This document shows positions 27,113-35,180 of a stretch of DNA of 64,000 nt, piece after piece (positions within the stretch are counted from its first letter, which is position 1; the number at the start of each line of letters is the position of its first letter). The stretch lies in assembly GCF_900108105.1 (NCBI RefSeq), contig NZ_FNUR01000007.1, positions 62,001 to 126,000 on the forward strand. The letters run 5' to 3'. The translations under genes were made by a program, and so were the position numbers. The DNA comes from Butyrivibrio sp. Su6 (GTDB lineage Bacteria; Bacillota; Clostridia; Lachnospirales; Lachnospiraceae). A model generated the notes under the pieces. That model ran no database searches. It saw only the letters and a program-made list of their open reading frames with translations, and had not been told where the DNA came from.

Positions 27113-27245
27113 TTCTTTTCCTCCCACAATAGTTTGTTAGTAGTTTTTTGCAGATTGTTTTCTGCTCCTTACGAGTGTCATTCTAGCATCGGGAGAATAG
27201 GAGTAACTTACGACTTATAGCATATTTTTATTATTAAATTTTTAT

Positions 27246-27285
27246 AAAAAAAGCTGTGCTAGCATTTTATTGCAAGCGCAGCTTT
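27246..27285 (-). terminator. Terminator of the sugar-sensing operon
   Basis: Stem AAAGCTG...CAGCTTT (arms 27275-27285 and 27250-27260) is followed on the minus strand by a run of T and TATAAA. It separates the sensing operon from the transporter operon. Confidence 0.75.
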
Positions 27286-27312
27286 AAGGTTTTCAAAATA
27301 ATGCTACTCTCA

Positions 27313-28380
27313 TTATTTTGGCATTTTGCCCGGAACATTTAAGTACACATCTTCCTTTAAATGAAAGCCACTCTTTATTATAACTTCATCGATATTATCT
27401 GCTGTAACACTGACCGGTTCGATCTTAAGATATGGAATTTCTTTCCCATCATTATCATATACAGAGAGTTCTTCCTCCAAAAGCTCCTCCCCTTTAGCCA
27501 GTTTAACAGCTGACTGTGCTGCCTTCTGAGCCAGCTTCTCGATTGGCTTATACACAGTCATTAGCTGAGTCCCCTCAACTATCCTCTGGCAGGCTTCAAG
27601 ATCAGCATCCTGTCCCACAACCAGCTTTTTACCTGCAAGCCTTTTTTCAGACAGAGCATGGACCACTTTGCTGGCAAGGTCATCATTGCCGCACATAATA
27701 GCATCAGCCTGCTCAACCAGATCCATATGCTCATAGATGTACTCCCCTGCAAGCTCCGCTCTCCAGCCATCAGCATGAAAAACATCAAGGACAAGTATCT
27801 TATTCTCCTCCATCACTTTTCCAAAGCCGCTCTCAACCATCGGTACATTGTAGTCGGTTGGAGATCCGCAAAGCATAAGCACCTTACCGCTACTCAGGCC
27901 CTTCTTCATAAGGGCATTTCCCATCATTTCTCCGACCTTCTCATTGTCAAAAGAAATATATAAATCTGTATCTGTCCCTGCAATAGGCCTGTCATAGGCT
28001 ATCACCTTGATTCCAGCTTCCCTGGCCTTTTCAACACTCTCCAGTATCTCCTCGGAATCAATTGTTATGATGACTATCACATCCATGCCTTTTTTAATAA
28101 AATAATCAATCTGCTGCTTTTGCTGGGCAGGATCCCCATTGGCATTCTGGACATTAACCTCTGCCCCCAGCTCTTTTGCAGTGGAGACGAATACATCCCT
28201 GTCCCTCTGCCAACGCTCTATAACAAAGGAATCAAAGCACATACCGATCTGGATCTTGTCGCTTTCCTTCTCCGCACTGTTATCTGCTTTCGCCGATTCT
28301 TTTTCACAGCCACTAAAAGACATAACAGTTAAAAAAGCCAGTAAAAAAACACAAATAACCCTTCTTATTCTTTTCCCCAT
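27313..28380 (-). CDS. Second sugar-binding lipoprotein, linked to a two-component system
   Basis: The 355-residue lipoprotein (lipobox SFSGC, Cys25) has the Peripla_BP_4 xylose-binding fold: IQIGMCFDSFVIERWQRDRD at the first strand, then NANGDPAQQKQQIDYFI and VIAYDRPIAGTD. It resembles the binding protein of the neighbouring transporter but is co-transcribed with the histidine kinase and response regulator (12 bases behind the regulator gene), and there is no permease in its operon. It may feed the transporter encoded next door or present ligand to the sensor; both are inference. Confidence 0.88.
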   Translation of the reverse strand: MGKRIRRVICVFLLAFLTVMSFSGCEKESAKADNSAEKESDKIQIGMCFDSFVIERWQRDRDVFVSTAKELGAEVNVQNANGDPAQQKQQIDYFIKKGMDVIVIITIDSEEILESVEKAREAGIKVIAYDRPIAGTDTDLYISFDNEKVGEMMGNALMKKGLSSGKVLMLCGSPTDYNVPMVESGFGKVMEENKILVLDVFHADGWRAELAGEYIYEHMDLVEQADAIMCGNDDLASKVVHALSEKRLAGKKLVVGQDADLEACQRIVEGTQLMTVYKPIEKLAQKAAQSAVKLAKGEELLEEELSVYDNDGKEIPYLKIEPVSVTADNIDEVIIKSGFHLKEDVYLNVPGKMPK

Positions 28381-28392
28381 TTTAAATACCCT

Positions 28393-29988
28393 TTAGAACC
28401 TGTCTTTATATTCTGTAGGTGTAACTCCAACGTTTTTCTTAAAGCTGCGGCTAAAATAATTAGGATCAGTATAGCCACAGGAAATGCATATTTCTTTAAT
28501 AGAAAGGTCCGACTCCTCCAAAAGCTTTTTGGCCTTTTCTATTCTTACATTTGTCAGATACTCAATGAAATTAAGTCCATTCTCTTCTTTAAATATCTTA
28601 CTGAAATAATAAGGTGATATATTAACGACTCTTGAGACATCATCAAGGGATATGTCTTTATGGAAATTGTCTTTGATATAATCCATGGCCGTTTTCATAA
28701 TGCTGTTTGAGCGCTCTTCTCTCTTGCTGATCACGTTCCTACAGGCACCTGACATCTTATCTATGAACCATTTCTTTATCTCCGCAGGTGAATCAAGCTC
28801 CATTATTTCAGGAAGATAATTGTTTCGCCCGGAGTAACGATAAGTCTGTCCACCATTCTGATATGCAAGGTGCTCCGCGTACAAAGAAAACTCCAGTACT
28901 TTAAGCCTCATGGACATCAGGTCCCCATCATCAGCTCTCTGGCACATCCAGTCGGCATATTTTTCTGCATATACCAAAGTTCCGTTCTGATCACCTTTCG
29001 TAACTGCATCAAACATGGGCTTTTCAAGGTCCTTGGGATAATCATCCTCGTATCCGCAGCTGATAGTAAGGTCATCCACATGTGCAACCGAGCCCGTCGT
29101 AGCAATAAGTGCATTCAACGCTTCCTTATAAGACTCTGCAAGCTCCCTTAAGGGCTTAACTCCGCCAATTCCCACTCTGAAGCTGATCTCTGTCTTTTTC
29201 TTAAGAAACCTGGCCATTTCCCTTGCTCTGTCAATAATCTCAGTCCTCTCGTTGTAATCAAGGCTCTCTTTTTCAAGAGGCAAAAGAACTGCTATCTTAT
29301 TGGCCATTACATTTCCAATCTTGCAGTCAAAAAAGGTCCTGACACCTTCTCTTATCTCCTGATATTTACCGGATATTTTTACAGAGCTTCCAACTGCGTT
29401 GGTCATGTGGTTTCCCTCCTGGGAATCGCCACAGACAATGGCAAGCATACAGCCATAGTTCTCATTTATCCCCAGAATAGTCCTGTAGCTGTCTATATCC
29501 TCTTCAAAATGCTCCTGCAAAAGAATGTCATAAATAAGTCCGTTCTCGATAATAGGCTCAACTGTTTCAAGCTTTTCCTTGATCAGGAGCTCATTGCTGC
29601 GCTTTTCACGATCACTGTCTATCTGCTCCATGGCCTTTTTCAGAACCGTGATTACCTTTATCCTCTCCATGGGCTTTGTGATGTACTCCAAAACTCCCAG
29701 TTTTATGGCCTCTTTAGCATAATCGAACTTATCATAGGCTGACATAACAATAAAAACAGTGTTAGTACAAAACCTCTTCATTTCTTTTATGGCATCAATG
29801 CCGTTGATGCCCGGCATATGGATATCTATCACCGCAATATCAGGTCTGAAGCTCTCTGCAAGTTCTATGACCTTTCGGCCTGACTTTGCATACTCAACCT
29901 GACAGAGCTGTCCGAACTCTTTTTCTATTATGAATTTCATTGAGTCGATGACAATACCCTCGTCATCAGCAATCATCACCCTGTACAT
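28393..29988 (-). CDS. AraC-type response regulator (YesN family)
   Basis: DNA-binding partner of the histidine kinase. An N-terminal receiver (about 1-120, acidic pair in IADDEG, phospho-Asp in VIDIHMPG near 54) is followed by a ~300-residue middle region and a C-terminal AraC-type double helix-turn-helix (about 430-531, ISPYYFSKIFKEENG and SCGYTDPNYFSRSFKK). The frame opens at a TTG at 30003, but the ATG at 29988 has GGGAG at six bases and gives 531 residues, overlapping the kinase stop. Probable target: the adjacent sugar transporter operon. Confidence 0.93.
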   Translation of the reverse strand: MYRVMIADDEGIVIDSMKFIIEKEFGQLCQVEYAKSGRKVIELAESFRPDIAVIDIHMPGINGIDAIKEMKRFCTNTVFIVMSAYDKFDYAKEAIKLGVLEYITKPMERIKVITVLKKAMEQIDSDREKRSNELLIKEKLETVEPIIENGLIYDILLQEHFEEDIDSYRTILGINENYGCMLAIVCGDSQEGNHMTNAVGSSVKISGKYQEIREGVRTFFDCKIGNVMANKIAVLLPLEKESLDYNERTEIIDRAREMARFLKKKTEISFRVGIGGVKPLRELAESYKEALNALIATTGSVAHVDDLTISCGYEDDYPKDLEKPMFDAVTKGDQNGTLVYAEKYADWMCQRADDGDLMSMRLKVLEFSLYAEHLAYQNGGQTYRYSGRNNYLPEIMELDSPAEIKKWFIDKMSGACRNVISKREERSNSIMKTAMDYIKDNFHKDISLDDVSRVVNISPYYFSKIFKEENGLNFIEYLTNVRIEKAKKLLEESDLSIKEICISCGYTDPNYFSRSFKKNVGVTPTEYKDRF

Positions 29989-31465
29989 ATTTTGCTCCCT
30001 CAAGCGGCAGACGAATCACTACTTCGCAGCCCTTACCTTCTCCTTCACTATATATCTGCAATACGTCTTCGTGCCCCACAAAAAGACGGAGCCTTTTTAT
30101 CACATTATCCATGCCTATTCCGTTGTTGTCATAGGCGTTTTCATCACTTACATAATCCCCTGAAAGGATCTTTTCTATAGTCTCATTACTGATGCCTTTT
30201 CCGTTATCCTTTACACTTATGCAGACATCCTTATCCTGTCTGTAAACCTTAAGAACAATCCTGCCATCCCCGGCCATTTCCCTTATACCGTGATTTACAG
30301 CGTTTTCTACAATTGGCTGAAGGATCATACTTGGCATTTTGTGATCAAGAAGTCTTTCATCCACCTGTTTTTCGTAACCGATATCCCCTGAAAAACGCAC
30401 ATTTAAAATGTGGATGTAATTGTCAACTAAAGTGACCTCTTCCCTTAAAGTAACAGCATCCTTTTGATTTTTTACATTATATCTGAAAAAGTCAGCCACA
30501 GTCTGAACATATTCATAAGTTCTGTCAGCACCTTCCATCATTGCAAGCTGAGCACCTGCATTTAACGTGTTAAAAAGAAAATGCGGGTTTATCTGGGCCT
30601 GCAAATACCGCAGCTGTGCGTCCTTAAGATGTGCCTCCATCATCAGCTCTTTTTCCTGCATATAGCGCTCATTGGCCATGCTGACTTTGAGCTGTTCAAT
30701 ATAGTCCTTGATGCTGACGATCATCTTGTTAAAGGCGCCGATAACAATGCCGACTTCATCGCTATAAGAAACCGACGGAAGCGTGACATCAAAGTCACCG
30801 TCAGCGATCTCATTGGCTGAGTCTGCAAGGCTTCTAAGTGGCATTATCATCGCTTTAACAAAGCTTGTGATTATGATCACATTTCCTATCATTACAAAAG
30901 TCATTACCACAACGCCTATGATCTCAAAGGTTCTAAAGGTCTGGATAAGGGTTATGAAATCCTCTGAATTTATTACAAAAAGCTCCAGATTAAGACTTGT
31001 AATATAGCTTTGTATGTTCTCAAAAAGATTCGTGGAGGATTCATAGTAGGCTCTGTATTTTTCTACATTTCTTCCTCTTTTGGCCTCTATAGTCTGCTCA
31101 ACCTGCTCAAGGTATTCACCAGACATGAACTTAATATTTCTTTCCATTCGGTTAAAAGAAAAATCAGTAACTTTTTCTCCCAGATCATCAGAAAGGTCTC
31201 TGAATTTCTGAGCGTTTATATAGTAGTTTTCCAAAGAGTCACTGGTCTTTGAAGAAAGATATTCAGTCATGGAATCCTGAACCATGTTAAGTGCTACAGA
31301 AAGCTCATTCAAAGACCTGTTGCTTTCATAAACCATCTCCATGTCTTTTGACATGCTGTTGATCCCGACTATCAAAAAGAGATTAACGATAAATATGGTT
31401 ATATTGGCAAGAACGCAGGCGCTTATGATCTTGGTCTGAAGAGGGCTGTTTAAGAATTTATTCAT
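29966..31465 (-). CDS. Sensor histidine kinase (YesM/LytS-like)
   Basis: The 499-residue kinase has a membrane helix at ~12-35, an extracellular four-helix-type sensor (about 40-180), a second helix at ~180-205, a HAMP linker, and a His_kinase domain with the phospho-acceptor motif QAQINPHFLFNTLN near 290. An HATPase domain follows with PSMILQPIVENAVNHGI and DNGKGI motifs. It is the type that controls sugar uptake in Firmicutes. AAGGAGG precedes its ATG. It overlaps the upstream sensor gene by 8 bases and the downstream regulator by 23, so all four genes are one unit. Confidence 0.93.
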   Translation of the reverse strand: MNKFLNSPLQTKIISACVLANITIFIVNLFLIVGINSMSKDMEMVYESNRSLNELSVALNMVQDSMTEYLSSKTSDSLENYYINAQKFRDLSDDLGEKVTDFSFNRMERNIKFMSGEYLEQVEQTIEAKRGRNVEKYRAYYESSTNLFENIQSYITSLNLELFVINSEDFITLIQTFRTFEIIGVVVMTFVMIGNVIIITSFVKAMIMPLRSLADSANEIADGDFDVTLPSVSYSDEVGIVIGAFNKMIVSIKDYIEQLKVSMANERYMQEKELMMEAHLKDAQLRYLQAQINPHFLFNTLNAGAQLAMMEGADRTYEYVQTVADFFRYNVKNQKDAVTLREEVTLVDNYIHILNVRFSGDIGYEKQVDERLLDHKMPSMILQPIVENAVNHGIREMAGDGRIVLKVYRQDKDVCISVKDNGKGISNETIEKILSGDYVSDENAYDNNGIGMDNVIKRLRLFVGHEDVLQIYSEGEGKGCEVVIRLPLEGAKYVQGDDC

Positions 31466-32543
31466 CGAGCGCCTCCTTCTTCAGGAAATCTGCCACGTTA
31501 CTTCTGTCGATAAGTGTTACGTCTGCCAGATAATATTCGCTTGTATTTCCAAATTCATAGTAGTCCAAAAGGGCAGAAACACTGTACTCTCCAAGCTGTC
31601 TGGTATCAATCGAAATAGTAGCATAGACGCCACCTCTGTCTATGGCCTTAACAATCTCAGAGGAGTCGTAATAACCGAGTACGCTGACTTCTCCTACCTT
31701 ATTAAAATCAACAACTGCCTGATAAGTACAGGTGGTGTTGAGCTCATTCAGGCATACGATTACATCAGGAACATCCTCATTTAAAAAGATATCCCTGATT
31801 GATTCTTCTACCGAAAATGCATTTGTGTTATCAACCGTGACAATAGAAACATCAAACTCTGCGTCTGTTACATTTTCTTCACTGATAGTATCCTGAATGG
31901 CAGATATAATGATATTCTGTCCGGCGTCTTTGGTATCAGCATTTGCAAGAACTGCGACCTGAACCTTTCTGGTGTCCTCAATACCATCTTCTCCAAGAAG
32001 CTTTTCACGCCTTGCATCCTTGATAATATTGATGATCTGCTTTGCATACATTTTGCCCACGCTATATCCACTGATTCCCACAAAGCTCAGCCTGTCAGAA
32101 TGGGTGTTATCGCCATAGAGAGTTACTACAGGTATCCCGTTACTAACCGCATCGTTTATGAGCGCGGTCATGGAGCTTGACTCATCAGCACAGACCATGA
32201 TCCCGTCAACCTTTGACGCAGTTGCTATCTTCATCAGTTCTTCACAGGAATAGTCCCTTGAAAGATTCATCCCCAAAAGATCTACATAGATATCAGATTC
32301 CCTGGCTTTTTCCAGCGCTCCCTCATACACTGACTGCCAAAAATCTGTCTTGTAATTATCAGTTATCATCACAAAATACTTGTCATAGGTGTGGGCTTCC
32401 GCCTGCTTAACAAGCTCTAATCTGTAAAATCTAAAGTATAGCGACCCAAAGATAAGTGTCAAAAGCGTAAAAAGAAGCGTTAGTATCAGCACCAGATACT
32501 GTCTTCTTATTTTTTTTGCGTATAAGTCTTTTCTTACTTTCAT
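31458..32543 (-). CDS. Membrane-anchored sugar-binding-fold sensor protein
   Basis: N-terminal uncleaved membrane helix (LVLILTLLFTLLTLIFGSLYF) followed by a LacI/ribose-binding type extracellular domain (DKYFVMITDNYKTDFWQ, VDGIMVCADESSSMTAL, VVTLYGDN). First gene of the sensing operon, so it probably binds sugar and contacts the histidine kinase. The open frame continues 29 codons upstream to 32630, but that part reads through the terminator hairpin of the preceding HD-GYP gene and makes no sense as protein. The ATG at 32543 is the first start past the hairpin, although no clear ribosome site precedes it. Confidence 0.85.
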   Translation of the reverse strand: MKVRKDLYAKKIRRQYLVLILTLLFTLLTLIFGSLYFRFYRLELVKQAEAHTYDKYFVMITDNYKTDFWQSVYEGALEKARESDIYVDLLGMNLSRDYSCEELMKIATASKVDGIMVCADESSSMTALINDAVSNGIPVVTLYGDNTHSDRLSFVGISGYSVGKMYAKQIINIIKDARREKLLGEDGIEDTRKVQVAVLANADTKDAGQNIIISAIQDTISEENVTDAEFDVSIVTVDNTNAFSVEESIRDIFLNEDVPDVIVCLNELNTTCTYQAVVDFNKVGEVSVLGYYDSSEIVKAIDRGGVYATISIDTRQLGEYSVSALLDYYEFGNTSEYYLADVTLIDRSNVADFLKKEALDE

Positions 32544-32572
32544 AAGGTTGATTTTAGCAGATGACTTTAGCC

Positions 32573-32627
32573 AAAAAAAGTGGATTTTATTGTCATTGAA
32601 AATCAAAAATGACAATAAAATCCACTT
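32573..32627 (-). terminator. Terminator of the HD-GYP gene
   Basis: A perfect 20-bp stem (32578-32597 / 32608-32627) starting two bases after the HD-GYP stop is followed on the minus strand by seven T. It is only ~30 bases from the next gene's start, so that gene's promoter must lie very close or read-through must occur. Confidence 0.9.
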
Positions 32628-32629
32628 CA

Positions 32630-33724
32630 CTATGCATAGAGCGCTTTATTATTGCTTGGTGAGAAAATTGATGTAAATGTAGTCTCTCTGTTTTTAAAGC
32701 TTATTTCACCTGAGATATTTTTCTCAATTATGGAAGCTGCTATCTTACCTATCTCCGGATCAAACTGTGTTCCGCAGTTTCTAAGAATCTCTTCTCGTGC
32801 TTCAAGTGGCGATAGCTGCCTTCTATATGACCTGTTTGATGTCATGGCGTCATAGGCGTCAGCCACACAGATTATACGAGGAATGAGCGGTATCTCCTCG
32901 CCCTTTAATCCATCCGGATAGCCCTTTCCGTCATATCTCTCATGATGCCATCTGGCGCCGTAAGAAATAAGAGGTATCTCTGTAATAGATGAGAGTATCT
33001 CGTGGCCAATTATAGGATGCTGTCTGATGGCAGCCATCTCTTTTTCATTGAGTTCTCCGGGCTTGCGAAGAACTGTGTCAGATACTCCGATCTTTCCTAT
33101 ATCATGTAACAATCCTGCCTGATAGATGATCTCAAGCATTTTGTCATCGTAGCCCATTGCCTCAGCAATCTCGCAGGCGTACTCGGCAACTCGCACTGAA
33201 TGGCCATTAGTATATGTATCCTTGGCATCAATTGCAGAAGAAAGCGATTTGATGATCTGTTTGGTGTAAATAACCAGCTTTTTGTGCTCCTCAGCAAGAG
33301 AATCTCTATATGAATACATCTTGGTAATGAGATAATCATTTACATACTGACTGTTTATTACATTATCTATTCGCCTGTTAAGAACTTCCTGCGCCAAAGG
33401 CTTTCTGATAACATCCGCCGCACCTATAGTAAGGAAAAAAGCTTCCTTCCCTGAATCTTCAGGAATAAGGATGATCACCGGTGTATTCTCTAATACCGGA
33501 TCAGACTTAAGCCTTGAAAACAGTGTAAAATAATCATTCCCCGGGTAATCAAGATCCAATAGGATAAGTGATGGACGAAGCCTGGACTTAAGAAGCGCCA
33601 GCGCCTCTCTTTCAGATTTAACAAAGACACAATTTCTGTCCCCATTTATCAGATTACGGATATTCTCTTGTTCAGATACATTAGAAGATATACAAAGTAA
33701 TATCTGCGTGTCTTTCGAAAACAT
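32630..33724 (-). CDS. HD-GYP phosphodiesterase with a receiver-like domain
   Basis: Residues 1-~125 have a response-regulator-like fold with LILLDLDYPGND (phospho-Asp position near 57) but lack the acidic pair at the first strand (CISSN instead of DD), so phosphorylation is doubtful. Residues ~150-345 are an HD-GYP domain with GHSVRVAEY, LLHDIGKIG and ARWHHERYDGKGYPDG, the metal-binding and signature residues needed to hydrolyse c-di-GMP. No DNA-binding domain. The gene is monocistronic with a strong terminator. Confidence 0.92.
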   Translation of the reverse strand: MFSKDTQILLCISSNVSEQENIRNLINGDRNCVFVKSEREALALLKSRLRPSLILLDLDYPGNDYFTLFSRLKSDPVLENTPVIILIPEDSGKEAFFLTIGAADVIRKPLAQEVLNRRIDNVINSQYVNDYLITKMYSYRDSLAEEHKKLVIYTKQIIKSLSSAIDAKDTYTNGHSVRVAEYACEIAEAMGYDDKMLEIIYQAGLLHDIGKIGVSDTVLRKPGELNEKEMAAIRQHPIIGHEILSSITEIPLISYGARWHHERYDGKGYPDGLKGEEIPLIPRIICVADAYDAMTSNRSYRRQLSPLEAREEILRNCGTQFDPEIGKIAASIIEKNISGEISFKNRETTFTSIFSPSNNKALYA

Positions 33725-33828
33725 GTTTTCCCTTTAATAAAACCCTTTTTTTCAACTAGTTAAAAATCTGCCTGAAAAGTTAGATTTAAATATAACAAAT
33801 CACCTGTGAAAATATCTACAAAAAATTG

Positions 33829-33851
33829 TGAAAAAAAAACGAATTTTTTCA
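33829..33851 (-). terminator. Possible terminator of the cobalamin operon
   Basis: Read on the minus strand, TGAAAAAA, loop TTCG, TTTTTTTTCA forms a stem overlapping the cbiA stop codon. It is purely A-T paired but has a stable tetraloop. Candidate only. Confidence 0.4.
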
Positions 33852-35174
33852 GGGCTTTGCTATCTTATCCAAAAAAGCCTCAATAAAATCAGGGCATGAG
33901 GGATAATAAAGGTGTGGAAAACCCATATATGAGCCATTTATATGATGTATACAGTTGTATCTACGATTTCCGGTTGGTTTTTGGGCAACAAAATCCTCTC
34001 CATTATTATCAGTGTCATAATAATGAAACTCGTGTCCCTTTATTTGAAACTCATCGTCACTTAGCTCAACGTAACCAAAGCGTACCTTTTTTCCGGCCCA
34101 GCTTGTATCAGCATCAATAAAGCCAACCATATCATAAGAATTCCCATCAGGATCCGTTATCTTTTTTGTAAGATACATGAACCCTCCGCACTCCGCCAAA
34201 ACAGGAAGTCCCAGGGATAGTTTTTCTTTTATGTCCTGTAGCATATCCCTGTTATCTGAGAGCTCTTTGAGATAGTTTTCAGGGTAGCCCCCGCCAAGAA
34301 TGAGGGCATCTATGTTTTCTGGAAGCGCCTTATCCCTGATCGGTGAAAAGAAAATTATATCTGCCCCAAGGCTTTTTAAAAGGCCAAGGTTCTCCCTGTA
34401 GTAAAAGCAAAAAGCTTCGTCAAATGCCACTGCTATCCTGGCTCTTAGCGACTTGGGCTCATCCTTACTTTTGGTAAAAGAAATAGCTTCTGCCTTTTTA
34501 GAAAGCTCTAAAATCCCCTTGATATCTACGCCTTCTTCAATTATCCCGGCTGTCATATCAAGTTTTTCTTTAAGGTCATCTATTTCTTTTGGCAAAATAA
34601 GCCCCAGGTGCCTGCTTGAAAGCTCAATATCCTTTTTATTTTCAACATAGCCATAACATCTTATTCCCAGCTCTTTTTCTATAAGAGGCATAAGTACAGA
34701 GGCAAAGCTCTTTGATGTCTTATTCAGGATCACGCCTTTTATGAGTTTTTCACTGTCATAGTCAAGAAAGCCTCTTATCTGCGCAATTACAGACCTTCCG
34801 GCTCCTCTCCCGTCAACTACCAGCACAATCGGTGCTTTTAAGACTCTTGCAAGGTCATAAGATGAGCCCTGTTCCTCTATTCCGCCTATACCATCATAAA
34901 GGCCCATAACGCCCTCTATTACAGCAATGTCCCCCTCATACTCATCTACAAAGAGCTTTCTTGTAAGGTCATCTCCTGTAAAAAAAGTGTCCAGATTCCC
35001 TGCTGGAATCCCTATCACATCTCTGTGAAACATGGGGTCGATATAATCAGGGCCACATTTAAAGCTGCACACATCTATATTTTGTTTTTTCAAAGCAGCA
35101 AGTATTCCCAGGGTTACAGTGGTCTTCCCACTTCCGCTTTTGGGGGCTGCTATAAGTAATCTTGGATAATTCAT
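33849..35174 (-). CDS. cbiA: Cobyrinate a,c-diamide synthase
   Basis: Amidates cobyrinate at the a and c side chains using glutamine and ATP. The N-terminal ATP-binding domain has LLIAAPKSGSGKTTVTLG at 6-23. The C-terminal class I glutamine amidotransferase domain has the catalytic cysteine in VLAECGGFMYL near 335 and the histidine in GHEFHYYD. The length of 441 is typical. Last gene of the riboswitch-controlled operon, six bases after the cbiJET stop. Confidence 0.95.
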   Translation of the reverse strand: MNYPRLLIAAPKSGSGKTTVTLGILAALKKQNIDVCSFKCGPDYIDPMFHRDVIGIPAGNLDTFFTGDDLTRKLFVDEYEGDIAVIEGVMGLYDGIGGIEEQGSSYDLARVLKAPIVLVVDGRGAGRSVIAQIRGFLDYDSEKLIKGVILNKTSKSFASVLMPLIEKELGIRCYGYVENKKDIELSSRHLGLILPKEIDDLKEKLDMTAGIIEEGVDIKGILELSKKAEAISFTKSKDEPKSLRARIAVAFDEAFCFYYRENLGLLKSLGADIIFFSPIRDKALPENIDALILGGGYPENYLKELSDNRDMLQDIKEKLSLGLPVLAECGGFMYLTKKITDPDGNSYDMVGFIDADTSWAGKKVRFGYVELSDDEFQIKGHEFHYYDTDNNGEDFVAQKPTGNRRYNCIHHINGSYMGFPHLYYPSCPDFIEAFLDKIAKP

Positions 35175-35180
35175 TTTTCC

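Noticed and set aside
32544-32630. 29 extra N-terminal codons of the sensor protein
   Set aside because: They translate the terminator hairpin of the HD-GYP gene; the start after the hairpin is preferred.
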